A model generated the notes under the pieces. That model was not told where the DNA came from, searched no databases, and worked only from the letters and a program-made list of their open reading frames with translations. DNA of 64,000 nt from Asterias rubens (lineage: Eukaryota > Echinodermata > Asteroidea > Forcipulatida > Asteriidae), in the NCBI RefSeq assembly GCF_902459465.1, contig NC_047062.1:17243994-17307993 (forward strand), read 5' to 3'. The position numbers were made by a program, and so were the translations under genes. Below, one piece after another: positions 33,047-47,031 of this stretch (the first letter of the stretch is position 1; each line of letters begins with the position of its first letter).

Positions 33047-36000
33047 TTACTCCTCTGGTGTCATTCCGGATGTTTCTGTTTCATCCTCCATGAAGGGTTC
33101 ATACGTCGGTGCCGTCTCGCATGAGTCCAAGAAACGATTCCACTTCTCTCCCGGTTTGCAGCATGTGTTGAACGAGTCCGGAGTCAACCACGTCTTGGCC
33201 AGGATCCTCTCGTTACAGCATACTTCCTCTGAGGAATCGTAAGCCGTCTGGTTACAGCAACGCCCGTAGGCTACACCGACCGTCACGGCGCTCCAAATCA
33301 CAGCGGTACCGTTGTTACTAGATGAGATGCCCTGGCAGCAAGTTGCATTCTCTGGTCTGTACAGAAGGCTTTGGCAGCATTGATAGTCATCCGTTACGTT
33401 TTCTTGGGCTCTGAGAACGTTGCATTCTTCTTCAGATATTTCTGGGTACTCTGTGCTGTCGGGAACAGTGCTTGTCTCATATGAAGAGATTGTGGTCACT
33501 CTTGTCGTTGATAGCTCATCAGGCTGCTCTGCGATTCTGGGAATGACTGTTTCAGATTCGCCGCAGTACTCTGAGCTGAGATTGTAGAGCTGGTCACCAC
33601 AGCAACCATGTTGAAGCCGATCGTAGATGACTCCTCCGCACAGTGGCCTCAGGGTTGCGTTTACAGTTGGCTGGGTACCATCACTGATCTCAGAATCCTG
33701 GTCAGCCGATGGAGAAACTATTTCATCACAATATTCAGTGGTGCGGTTGAACACAATCACTCCACAACATCCGTGAGTGGAGGGATTGTAGGCGATGCCA
33801 TCACAGATTCCCCCGATCAGTCCGCCCATGCAGGTCTCATTGGTTAGCTTGTATAGAGTACCATGACAGCAGCCCTGAGTGTTGGGATCGTAAGCCAGAC
33901 CATTACACACCACCCCTGTTGTCTTGGTAGCATCTCTCGGCATCATACGCTCCAGATGAGGTGTCCTCCCGTCAGCATTCGTGGTCGTTTCGATGCCCAG
34001 CTCCATGGCGTCTGTTCCGTTTCCGGCAACCCTTTGGGCGTGCTCCGTCTGCCTGGCATAAATCCTATGAGTCGTGTCTTCAAGACCTCTAGTTTGGATA
34101 TCTGCGTCTTGAAGACCCCTAGTTTGGATGTCTGTGTCTGGGCATTGTTGTTCTCCCTTGTTGATGACGACACCGTTGCAGCATTCTTGCCATTTGGATT
34201 GGCGTGAGACGGAAGCATTTCCACAGCAGATGACACGACGGGCGTCACGTATGATGTTATTGCAGCATATTGTGTGGTCTCCATAGTCTCTTGCCTGAAG
34301 AGGAGAAGAACAAAAAATCATACTGAAACATTGCCCCTTACTTCCTTGGTTCACTTGCCTACAGGTGACCTCGATCCTGTAATATTCTCCTGTGTCACTC
34401 CACACCATTATGTTTGGACTTGGATAAGATTGGAATGCCTGACTCAGCGATGAGCAATTCTTGGTTGGGCCTACAACCCTAAGTCCTTTCAGAATCAATT
34501 TGATGCATCCTTTTAAGAATGATCCATCAGAGTTGTAAACAATGTGTTTCATCAGTGTATAATGCAGGCCAGGAATATGTAGACCAGGCTTTGCATTTTG
34601 CAAAGGGCACTTCCATTGGAAAATCTTAAAGTCAAGGGGAAACTTTTGAAGGGGCACCAAGGCCAAGACCAGGGGCAACTGAGGCCATGGCGTGCATGTA
34701 TTTCGAGGCATGTAGTGTTTTGGGCAGAATCAAATGCTAGTATCAGTTTCTACATACCTGAATTCTACCATTGCAGCAAATCTCCTGTGACGGGTCCCTC
34801 ACAACCCCTTGCCCGCAGCACTCCCCATCGGTAATAAACTTATGCAGCATTCCCTGGCAGCAGGTGTGGAGCGTCTCATCGTAGCCATCGCTCCCTCCGC
34901 AGCAGGATTGTCCACTGGTCCTCAGTAGGGCAAACTGATGCCCGGCCGTACTACAGCACTGACGCTCGGTTGTGTCAATAGCCTGGTTACCACAGCACTG
35001 TAGCGTGGGGGCGTCGGTGTACAGGGAGTCGCCACAGCAGAGTGGCGAGGGTTGAGATGCTGGGTCGTAAGCCACCCTACCACAGCAGTGAGTTCCATGA
35101 TCAACCTTGGAATACCTGCCAGTAAACAAAGTAAACGCTCATAAATAAATAAACTCCAGTAGAAACAAATTATTTCTGAGCTTTAAAAAAAAATTATGTT
35201 TTAGTAAGGGTTGTTACTTTTGATGGTACATGATTATCGTTTAAGCGAAATGTTGAGGCTGTTTTTCAAAATTACACAGATACCTGTGGTGCACTAGTGT
35301 ATCCAAGAAGATCGGATTTTGCATTGGAACTGTGAGTTGGATGAGTGCTTTGGTTTTACTTTGTTTCTGATCTACATTAGCCTTTTTGAGATATGGCGGA
35401 CACTAAAGGAGTGCACTGTTTGGTTTGGGTGTATACATGCAATTTTATCTGTCCTAGCATTGTGTGCATTACGAAGGTATTTCAGACTTACATGTGGCCG
35501 TCGCAGCATATCGTGGTATCGTTTATGATGGACCTTCCACAGCAGTCTCCGTTAGCTACACCATACAGCACTCCATTGCAAACTGTCTCTATTGGACTGT
35601 GTGCAACCCCATCAGTGCACAGGGTTTGTCTACTATCGGAGGAGTAAAGTTTGTCATCGCAGCAGGTCTCTGCGCCGTCGAGCAGGTCAAAGGGTCGGTT
35701 TCCACAGCACTCCATGTCTGTATGATAAGAAATGTCAGGGTTAAGAATGGATTGTATTGTAACAGACATTGGAAATGAAAACTAGATGAAGGAGAATCTA
35801 GTATACTTCAAAATTGTAATCAATGAAATGAAGGATGTTTTTATATGTAAATGGAAAGTCAAATAAGCCAGAAGTGGTTGTGTGATCCCTGGCTGTTTAA
35901 GTTTGAATGGCTTCTGACTGGCACCCCCGAACAGAGGTATTGACAAATAGGGACACCGCCAACTTTAGGGCTTGATGACTCAGTTGACAGAGTGCTTTCA

Positions 36001-39000
36001 TGTTAATGCAGAAGTCGCAGGTTCAAATCCCATTCTTGAGAACTTTTCTTTGTTCAGCCCAAACATTCACATGCCTGTAAAGGGCACCGTATGAGGACAT
36101 TATCAATTTCTACTCGAACATTTCAAGGGCACCAAGGCATGGAGGCAATCCCCTTCATTGTCTCCGTAAAGTATCAGGCCTGCTTTCATTATGTATGACC
36201 CTAAAACCTGCTCAGAAACAATAAACTAACCTGTTCCATTTGTCATAAACAGTCTCCCATTACAACAGATTTCCTCGGCCGGGTTGTATCCTCCCTCGTC
36301 CCTGCAGCATCTACCACTGCCGATAGTCGTACCCGGTGTTGCGTAAACCTGTCCGCTGCAACACGTCTGGCCGGGACCGATCAGGGTCTCGCCGCAACAC
36401 TCGTTGTCTCGTGGGTTGTATGGAATCCATAGACTGGGATCGGAGCCAGTGCTGCAGAGATCTGGGTAGTTATCGATGTCACAACGGCGTCGCACCACAC
36501 TGTTTCGATAGCATGAACTGGTGTTGACGTTGTAGGCACGATTCCTACACAACCTGGACATATACATGAAAAAAATGATGCACTATGTTACATGTCATAT
36601 CACCTGTGGTGTAAATAGTCTCAGGTTATTTATCTGTTTTACATAATTAGGATGTAAGACAAATTGTCTCTAGTTGTCAGCGTGCTTTACCTATACTATC
36701 TTCACATTAACAACCTTAGTACTATTGGTATACTTCCCCTGCCCAAATGGCTCTTGCCACAGCATTCCACAGAAGACTGTGGAGACTGAGTCAACAGTAC
36801 ACACGCCATTGGGTTTACTGATAGTATCAGCTTTACAGACAGAAACTCATGTGACCAATGCTAGCCTGGAAGGTTAAGGGACTTCACATGATCTTTCCGT
36901 CAAGGGAACTCGGCAAACTCCCACAAGGAGATATAAACACCAAGCTGGCAACAGCCAATCTCTCTCATACAAACAATGGTTTAACGCCTATGATTATGAG
37001 TGATGCATAACGATCAAGAACTTGTGATTCAGTAACTAGACGACAACACTTATTCTAGTCATTGTGAAATCAGCGTAAGCTTGGTGGAATCGAGCCCACA
37101 ACCTTGTAGTTGCAAGTCCTGCAGTCTAAGCACTGGTCCACAGTGATCAGTGACAATCAGTTTACTACTACTTTATATGCTGGCTCTTAAAACATAGAAG
37201 TATGAGGGCATAGATATTAAGTTGGCATGATCATCAATCTTGATATTTACAAAGTATTCCTGATTCTTACCCAGCAACATTCTGTGGTATGTTTTCAACT
37301 CTGTTACCGAAGCAACACTGTAGACTCGGTGCGTAAACAAAGACGCTGTTGCCGCAGCATTCTCTTGGATTTCCGTACTGGTCGTTGACGGAGAAGATTC
37401 GGCCACCGCAACACAGTTCTGAGGCGGGGTTAAACAGTTTCTGACCGCAGATTTGTTCGCCGGGCAATCTCACCAGTACATTGCCATTGGTGGTACATAC
37501 CTAGACAAAAAAATCAAATAAAATATTCTTGTTAAAATTAATAATAGATAAAAACAATTAAATCAAGTAGTATGGTTTGTGTTTTTTTTTTCTTTCTCAA
37601 GGTGGAGGTACAAGGAAATGTAAGGTTTCCAGTCAAAACACCATACCTGGAAAATCGCATTTTGGATTGTGGTGGTTTTAAACAGAGTCGTTGAGTCGTT
37701 TAGCTCCTGTAATTATTTTAAAATCATGTGCTTTTGGTATGAGGTTTTTGGACAAGGTGGAGAGTTGGGGTTAAAGCGGTGGTGTAAAAAACGTATACAC
37801 ACATCGCTGTATGGAATTAGAACTGATTGAATCAAGTACTCACATGAGTTTCCTGGTTGTATGTTTGTATCGCTCCTCCTTGTCGTGGGCGTCCAGTGCG
37901 TAGCCTTGTTGATCTACAGACGGCATTGTCCTCATCGTGCTCCTTGGTGATTGGCTGACGTCGGGCCCTGTCACACAACTGGTTATCCTGTAGCAGTGAT
38001 TCGGCACAACATTTCATGCTGCTGTTTGGTTCTGGATAGACACCAACTGAAGGAATAAAAAAAAGAATAATAGATCAATCAGGAGAGATGTTTAGTTGTC
38101 ACATTCATTGAATGGCGCCGTGAGATTGTACACCACTTGGAATGAGGTTAAAACATACCATCTCTTCTTCCACGACAACAAGTCTGAGTCAGAGGATTAT
38201 ATACATCTACTGTGGTGAATCGGGTGGAGTAGCAGCAAGACAGATTCAGGCCCGTGAAGCTTTGACCAACGTGGTGACAGCAGGTTTCTTGGAGAGTGTC
38301 GTAGCTGGTGTTCCCACAGCACTGGAGGGACGGGGTTGATCGTGGTATGGTGGTGTTACCGCAGCACAGCTCAGAGGTTGTGTTGTACAGCTCTGGAATA
38401 TTAAAACAAAAAGAACATTAAGCTGTAGTTCCTGTGTACTAAGACTGGTAGTGCACGGAAAAGAACAGTTGGGTGGATTTCACAAAGAGTTAAGACTAGT
38501 CCTATCTTGAAAAGGGACGAGTGACTCGGACTAGCCTTAAGATTTTAATAACTCCAACTAGTCCTAAGTTAGGACTATCTTTAGGAAATCGATCTCAGAA
38601 CACTTATTGTGGTAGAGTAGGGGTTAACAACAACAATGTTTCTGGTCCACATAGCAAGCACTCTTAATTACAGGTTTCCTCAAGCATGTGATTAAGTTCA
38701 CTTATGTGGAATCTTTGGTTTCATTGCCAGAATTCTCCTGAAGACAATCAGAGTCTGCTGATTTGGAACGTTGAGTCCTTAACCACCGGTTCTTTTCAGA
38801 ACCAACACCACTCAAAAGAGATATTCACATGGTGTTACCGCAAATTTCTCTTAGTTATACTTCCACCATGCAAAGTTTCAAATCCTACAGAAATAAATGA
38901 TACGGCTTAAGTCACTGGCTCTTACCTCTCCCACAGCATTGCATCCCTGGCTGTCTATCATGAAGGTTTCCTTCGCAGCACACTTGATCAGTCTTGAGAT

Positions 39001-42000
39001 ACGACTCTTGCTTACAGCAGCCTTGTACTTCATTAATCTTAGGGACATGATGGATCTTTCCATAGCAACATGAGTCCAGCGAACTGCTGTATGGCGTAGC
39101 ACGGCAGCAACTTCCATGACCTAAAACGAGTTCCAACAAAGGAAGTTGTTAATACATTAGTTTCAGAACCCGCTTAGTACAGAACTCATCTCAGAGCATT
39201 TGGAGCAGTCTGACAAAATGTTGGCCTCAGATCAAGCTGAGATTGAACCAGTAGATTCAGAATGCCCATGTTCCTTTACTCTCTGCATTTGAATTGTAGA
39301 GGGTACTATAACATGATCTCTCAAAAGAAAAATGACAGGGTCTTAAATAATTCTTGTGAATGATGACAGTTTTGCAGAGGACTGGATTTGGGTTCGAATC
39401 CCACCATAGTGATTTGCCTGTGGATGATTTTCATAAAACACAGGAAAGAGTATAAAGTGATTAATTATAATGGTAAATGTAAGGGCAAGGGCACCAAGGC
39501 ATTGCCTTTTTGGTAAAGGGCACCCTGTGAGGAAATTGTAAATTTCTACTGGCGGAGCATTTCAAAAATATAATTTTCAAAAGTATAATGTTATGTTAGG
39601 TAGATTCATCAATTACTCACCAATGTCGTATAGAACTCTGTTTGTACCAAACCCACAGCACACCTTATTGGCTGGGTTAAAAGCGTTGGTGGCACAGCAC
39701 TCTGTTTCTCCATCTGTCAGATCTCTTACTGTGTCCTCGCAGCAGATTTGTGAGCGAGTGTCAAAGGTCGTTCCGCCGCAGCAGTCGTTGTAGGGAGTTT
39801 TATCTTTCTGGGCCTGGGGGGGGGGGGAGAAAAAAATTACTTATCATCTGAACCAAAGTTTTGTACAATTTTGCGAAACATAAAACTGGACAAACAAAAG
39901 CGAACAACTGACATCCTCAACGTCAGACTTATTTGAAGCTTCAAGGAAACAAACAAATCATAATCTACATTTTGTTGTATTTCTTCATCTATTAATCACT
40001 TCTTGATTCCTCCTGATCGCAATGAGGAAATGAATGATTCAAAATGAAACATGATATAAAGCCGACTGAATTGATCAACAGCAACGTACCTGATTACAAC
40101 ATCTTGTCTTTGTGGTATTGATAGCAGTCAGTCCGCAACATTCAAAGTCTCCATCTATCACTGCGTCCTGACCAATCACATGAACCTCACTGGCAGGGTT
40201 GGGCTGGTGTCGTTCACAACACATATCGGTCTCTGGATTGAAGAGCTTGTCCGCTCCGCAGCAGGACCCAAGACCGACCCTTGGGGCGTACTCTACACCG
40301 TTAAAGCAACATGTCTGATAGGAGCTGTCTATCACTGTTGAACCACAGCATACTGAATCTATTAATAGAACATAGATACCAGAGACAATCGTTTAGGATT
40401 AGGAAATTTATCCATTTAGATACAAGAAAATTGATTGGGAAATCTATTAATTTGAAATAGATACAAGAAAATGCATTGGGATATTTATCGATACAACATA
40501 TACAAGAAAATGTATCAAGAAATCTATTATGTAAAACAAAGATACAAGACAATCTATTACGAAATCTATCCATACAACATAAGTACCCAAAAAAATTATT
40601 AGGAAAGTTTTCCTCATGTATCAAACCCTCATGTGTTAAATTGAAGACTCCGTCTCTTCATATTTAAGAGCAATGTTCATAGGAAATTGTTGTGCAACTT
40701 TTGGACCTTTGTCAACAAGGGCTCAATTCATATTGTTAAGAACATTTTGCTTAAAGAGTTTCTGCTATTGATAGATGTTTATAGAAGTAACTGCAAAACA
40801 ACTAACCCTTACAAGATGTTCAACATGCATGAGTGAATGTCATTTTCAGCGGCACCTCTTTCAATTGCAAAATTATTTAGTTTTTTTTTTCTTTTTCTCT
40901 TTCTTTCCGTTTGGTGTGTGTTTATATGTGTTTCCTCCAGGTGTACGCAAAACCAACAAAGTATTTGGCACCTTTGACTTTTGAGTGAGGATGATGCAAG
41001 AATGTGCAAGAGAGACTTGGGACAAGGAACTGCCATTAATTCATGAGGCAGGGTTAAGTTTCCTGTTGATAAAAACTTCCTCTTACACAACAACACTTTG
41101 GGTCATATCACATGAGGCACTGGGATGTATAGGCTACCAGTTCTAAGCCTCCTCAATAAAGAGACGGCCATTCACTTGTTTAATTATTCACATTTACGGC
41201 GAAGAACTAAATGTTACACTGTTCCTTCTTGAAGGCATTCTCATAACACTCTCTGTCATGTGATTGGAGGATTGTAGGTCACATGTCAACCATCTCTGTC
41301 AAGTGATTGGAGGATTGTAGATCACATGGCATTCATCAGTTTAGCCAGTGCATAGCCTACATCACAAACCACGTAGTTTGGAACTAATCACGAAGTGACT
41401 ACTGCACACCAAGACACCCTCAGTGGTGATGTCAGAATACAATCTTGTGTACTTTATTTATTCTGGTAGTTTTATCCACCAATCAAGTGACTAAAATCTA
41501 CTTGGATGTTATTATGAGTGTTTTGCATTTTTTTCTTTTTGCACTCTCCACCAATAGGAATAGGGAAACTGTCTGAGGTATTTATGAATACTAATTAATG
41601 GTTCATCAGATCATGGCATTACCTGCAGTTCTGTTGTCCAGTGTTCCCATACAGCATATCTTTGAGTCTCTATCGTACACTCGTTCCCCCCTGCCGTGTC
41701 CGCAGCAGTCGAGTGTAGGGGAACTCACATGGTCTATGATCTCATCATTACAGCAACTTTGACTCGCAGAGTCGTAGAGCGACTGGCCACCTGTAACATT
41801 AAGAAACAACTAATAAACCACAAGGAAAAAACTGACTGGGTACATTTTAAATGATTTGGGGGTTAAACAAAGAACAAATTGACTAGAGTGGGATTGACAC
41901 CAACATCCTCCGGATTAACGATGTTCCCTTTGAACACAGATGAGACTGCTGACATAGGGCTACATAGCTCAGCACGTTGAGTGCCTGCCGGAGGTCATTG

Positions 42001-43098
42001 GACCTAAATCATTAGGTAACAACAGTTGGATAATATTCAGTAGCTTTGACACAGATTAAATTAATTCCCTTTCCTCTACGTTTCAATAAACACGCCAACT
42101 GTGAACATTTCTTCAAATTAGAGCGCACAAAATTGCTACAATTTAAACACCAGTTTGGAAAGTTTAAAAACTTATTTCTTGTCAATAACATTGGTACATT
42201 AAAGATGGAAATATAATGGACAGGCATGAACTTGTATCAACTTTATAATCAGTCTGCTTTTATACTGAATAGTCATTGGGTTTTTTTACCTGTAACCAGA
42301 TTTTCATTTCTTGGGAGAATTTTTCACTTTGAGTTTAATTTGTACAAAGCATGCAGCGTCCTTTGGTTTCATTAGAGAATATGAAATGCATTTGTTTTTA
42401 GTACAAGTCAGCTTTCCACATTCCGTGCCCACCGAACAATCTGTGCTTATCAGGCAATGTTTGCAAGTTGTATTTCTCAAAAATTATATCAACAAAAATG
42501 ATGATCTCATACTTAGCTTGTCCTCAAATTAAATTCTGTAACATTTCTATTAATTTTAATGTAGACTTATGTTCAATATTCTTTTGAATGTTAATAAATT
42601 GTACAAAAAAAATGATATAAAAATGGACATGGTGTGGTATGGACATTTGTGATTTCCTTGAAGTGTCATATGGGATCTTGTCCCCTGATGTGTGAACCCC
42701 CACCCTTCTGCCCCTCCATATGGTTAAATTAACATGGGCTAAAGAAAGTAGATGAAAAAGAGGGTGCCATCAAACCAAATGTCTACAAATTGGGGACAGA
42801 TTGTGGGTGGAGGGGCATTTTTGTTTTTCTGTACATCAAAATTACCATCCCAACAAATTTAATGATGTTTTTTTTTAAGGATTCACTTTTTTGAATAGAT
42901 TTGGAGAAAACAATTCCCCAATTTTTAATGAATAAATAAAAAATTGTGATTTGGTTGGGGCCGAATCTCCTGCCACATAGGTCTTGGCTTGCCTTCAATG
43001 ATGTGCCTTTCAGTGGAAAGTTGATTGGTCTAAAAACCTGTAGTCTGGGTGATGAGTCAATCAAACTGGTTACTATGCCTACCAATCTGCCAAGATTT

Positions 43099-43138
<40 letters not shown>

Positions 43139-44901
43139 CCACATCGCTGATGGAAATCACACTGAAAGAGGTCGTTGGGTCAATCTGTCAAAATACTTAC
43201 AACATGACATAGGCGAGATATCGAATCGTATGGAGTGTAGAACACCACCGCAACACAGCTTCTCCCCTGAGTCGTGCGCTGGGCAGAGGAGGCAAACACC
43301 TGCAATGAATTTGAATAATGCATTGTTATTATTTCAACTCAACAAAATGAATTACAAAGACGGTTGTCACTATTGTTCCCTTCTTATATATTGTTTGCAT
43401 CATCACAGATTGACATGATGCCCCTGTCATCCATTCATTCATTCATTCATTTTTATTTTTGTTATTAACAAACCAACTGACAGCACGAAGCTGATTTATG
43501 TGGCATTCATGGTAAAAATGTTGTTAAAAGTTAAACATAAATTATAAAATACATAGATTAGCACCACCGCAGTACGGGCGGTGGTGCATAAGTACATTTT
43601 AACATAATGTTTTGGTGTCTGTATTAATTTATTCATACTTAAATGTATGACGTGGTTGTTGCTGTGGATGTTTTCATTTTGATCAATATTAGTTCGCTAA
43701 ACTGGCATTTATTCACATAATTGTAAATTATATATACACAAGAATAGATACAGAAAGGTGGTTAGGGTTTTTGTTTGTTGCTTGGTTGTTTGTTGGTGTG
43801 TTTATTTGTTTTACCGATAACTTTTAGAAGTATAATACTATACATGAATAGTTGCACCTTTTGTTTTGTTAAGAAGCTACGTTTTTGATATTACAACAAA
43901 CAATCCGATTTCAATGTGTATTACCACATCGTGTACTCTTTTGATTTTCCTGAAGGAAATCATTCATTACTGCACAGCGATTCCAGAAAGCCGACATAAT
44001 AAGTGCTAGGTTGCAACATGGCAGCGAGGCACTTGCTACGGTGATGAAATGACTTTGAGATGATGCTAAAAAATATCAAATTAATTTGACGCACTTATTT
44101 TCAAAAAGATAAAAGTCCTCGTGAAAGTGGGGGGGGGGGGGGTTCAAGCCCCATTCTTGCGAAAAAGCCGAAACCGACATTTTATTTACAGTCTTTCAGA
44201 GCAAAATTTGAAAAAAATGGTCAGCGGATATAAAAACAAATTGGTTCTTACATTTTCAAAGAGTATTTGCGCCAGTCAAAAACGACCGAATTCAATGCCG
44301 TTTTGATGGAATATCATCAGAATTCAGAAATGAACCGTAAATTATCTGTAAAAGGTATACATACCGTATGAATGATATGTGACATTATCGATTGTTTTTT
44401 ATTTTGACAACAAATTGTACTTGAGCGTATAGGCCTATCAAAAAAGTGGCATTTTGCACAAATTTAACCTGACTTGTCATTTTCTTTTCCATTCTCATAT
44501 AGACTTATCTTTGGGAAAAATTATTGAATCACGGAACTGAATTTGACTTTTATAGCCAGTCTCGGCAGTTTTATATCGACACCAATTTATTATTATCAGC
44601 AATAAAATTTTTTCACTCTTCGGTTGTTTTTTTGTTCTTTATTTTATTTTTTTATTTTTATTGCATTTGTTTTGTATAATTTCGCTCGCAAAAAGATGAG
44701 CCTTCGTTTACGTTTTCCAGAACTCGTCAACACTCATTCTGAAAGTTAATTATTCTAAAACGAGTGAACTTTTTTTCTGGGTGTGTAAAACTTGATCGTT
44801 GCCATTCTTTATGGCATTCGGTCGATTATTGTTTGATATCAGAAACTAAAAAGACGCTTACCTTGTTTGAGTAGCATCATCAATATAAGCAATAGCATCA
44901 T
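33047..44901 (-). CDS. Secreted galaxin-like Cys-rich repeat protein, complete (gene A)
   Basis: Galaxins are secreted matrix proteins first known from coral skeleton; their role outside corals is mostly unknown. Thirteen coding exons in transcript order: 44862-44901, 43201-43299, 41623-41790, 40090-40358, 39621-39813, 38926-39120, 38159-38392, 37844-38046, 37271-37500, 36231-36553, 35492-35717, 34758-35115, 33047-34294. Phases match throughout, giving 1261 residues. Residues 1 to about 21 form a signal peptide (MMLLLILMMLL). The rest is dozens of di-Cys modules of the form CCG...Y/FN...CC.G, with many N-glycosylation sequons. Residues 899-973 form a Thr/charged linker with a duplicated DIQTRGL motif. 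The C-terminus is acidic and ends TPEE. An in-frame ATG at 44976 would add 25 residues before the signal peptide; I prefer 44901. A CCAAT box lies at 44982-44986. Tandem paralogue of the gene at 58933-64000. Confidence 0.9.
34590..34710. repeat. Repeat fragment in gene A intron 12
   Basis: 'gcaaagggcacttccattgg' and 'aaggggcaccaaggccaaga' match one arm of the foldback family at 24900-25145 and the piece near 59485-59640. Confidence 0.6.
35915..36140 (+). repeat. tRNA-derived SINE-like element in gene A intron 10
   Basis: 'ggcacccccgaacagaggta' is followed by a tRNA-like part (gactcagttgacagagtgct, B box gcaggttcaaatccc near 36017), then 'aaagggcacc' sequence. Same family as 26985-27125. Confidence 0.6.
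38745..38885. repeat. Family II foldback fragment in gene A intron 6
   Basis: 'ggttcttttcagaaccaaca' and 'catggtgttaccgcaaattt' match the right side of the element at 7265-7482 and its flank. Confidence 0.6.
43105..43135. repeat. Poly-T tract in gene A intron 2
   Basis: An uninterrupted run of about 31 T residues, possibly the reverse of a retroelement A-tail. Confidence 0.8.
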
Positions 44902-47031
44902 TTCTGTCTCTCTGACGATACGAAATGTTCCGAGACGCTGTGTGGTTGTTGAGCACGGTCGTGAGCAAGTCATCATTTCGGATTGGCTCGCAACCCAAAC
45001 TCGAGCAAAGTGTGTATAAAAAAGTCTCAGCTCCTGAGGTTATCCAAAAGTGAAGTCAGTTCAAATAAATTTATTTATCTACGTTATTCCTTCGCTGTAG
45101 TTTGTTCGTAACTGCCGAAGCGAATTGATGATGTTGACGATTTGTTGTCTGGCTAAATTGTCTTTTGTGTTGAAAAGCGCCTGGGTATTTATACAATACC
45201 ATAGGCCAACGATAGCTCCTCCGTCAGACATTATGATGTGATCATTTGTTATTTCTAAGAAGATTGGGGTTTCACCATTATCTATTCCTATAGTTTGAAA
45301 CTCTCACTTATCAGGGCGTTATTGGACAACACTTGTTACGATGTGTTTGAAGTTAGTTGCGCCTCGTGCGCGCCGGATATCATTATTGTGCAACACCTCG
45401 CCAGCTTGATGCGCGCATCAAATGCATTGCAGTATCGATGCACCTCTATGCAATGAAACACGCATGCGCCTAATTTTAATATGGAGCGATTAATGTTAAT
45501 GTCCATCTGGTTCGCGCTAGCCCTGAATCATGGGTCTATTTTTAGAAACGACTTTCCCCGTTTGATGTCGTTTTCTGGCTGTTGTGTCTGTTCAAAGTGT
45601 GAACGTTTCAGGTTCGGGAAGATGTTATAATCTGAGAGAGATTATGCAAAAGCAATCCAAGAGTGTGATAGCACGTTGTCCTGAATTGTTTCAGTTTATT
45701 TTACCATAATTATTATGCGATGGTTCTAAAGCATTGTGCGTTGTAATGTACAGTGTTTTACTCAGTAGTACTGCAATACTGCACATGGAGTCAGTATGGT
45801 AATACCGCTGTCTAGTCAAAAAGCCTGCCAGGTTGTTCCTGGTTTCGTAATACACGCGTATATCCCATTTATGGCATGCGCTAATGGGCACTTGAAACAA
45901 AATTAGGCGTAACGGGTATCGTTAAAAGGACTACTAATTCTTTGTGTTGCAATTCGTCTGTGTCAATATCGGAAATATTTAGAATACTGCAAAGGCCTAT
46001 ATATATTTTGTTATTTTCGTCTCCAAAAAGCTATATAATAACTTTAAGTGGCATCGATACAGGCCTTACCTTCCCCAACATCTATTTCAAGTGAAATATC
46101 AATCTTTCTTTGGGGAAAATCTTTCTTCTGTATTTAAGGAATTCATTTTCTTTAAAAATCTTCCCAGAGTAAAAATCTTCCCAGAGTAAAACTGTATGTG
46201 GACACTCTACATTATCTATGTATAAATTTCTATATAGATTTTGAGGCATTGCATTGTAGAGGTATCAAAGTAAATGCGGTTTGCGGTATACCAATCTTTT
46301 CGATATCAACTTTGCTAATGTTGATTATTTTTGTCCTTTGGTCTTGATTTTTATTCTGCTGCGGCCGCGGGGTAGATTTGAGAGCTTCTACTCACGGATG
46401 TTCTGCAATTCTTTGTGGTGTTTGGAAGTCGAATACGTTTGTTAATATACAAATAGTAAACTCGTAAATAAATGCTAGTATTTCTAGTATATGTTTTTTT
46501 TCTGTAAAACTGTTTAGAAATCTATTTTTATAAAGCCCTGTATTTTAAACACAATTCAGCATTTGGTGATGCTTGACATGTTTAATAAACCAATAATAAT
46601 CACATCATAATATTATACGATCATGAAATCTTATAATATCATGACGATGGAGATTGCTCAAGGTTTCAATAAATTTAATTTCACTGCTGAGAGAACAATG
46701 CGATTTGGGGAAAGCCACAGTGGGAGATGGTGTACACAGCCATTTGAAGCTGTTTACAAAAAGTACAAACAAAGAGGAACACACCCGCTCGGGGTGTGAA
46801 ATGGGGGGGGGGGTGTAAAGGTTTTAACGGGCACCCACCCAAATATATTACTATACCCGCCTTGACACACATACAAGGTGTTAATTTTGAATAAAATAGT
46901 TCAGTCAGTAACTACCAAGGTGTGCAATTTTGCGACTTGTTAATTTTTCCTGTATTTAAAATTACACACAACAAGTGTCTATGATATTTTTAGAGTTGTA
47001 AATCCCTGTACGGATATTTTGTTACCATTAA

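Noticed and set aside
33608-34207. Plus-strand frames across the gene A last exon (and similar ones at 61441-62508)
   Set aside because: They are antisense shadows of the Cys-rich galaxin exons, caused by the tgctg/gcagca-rich codon pattern.
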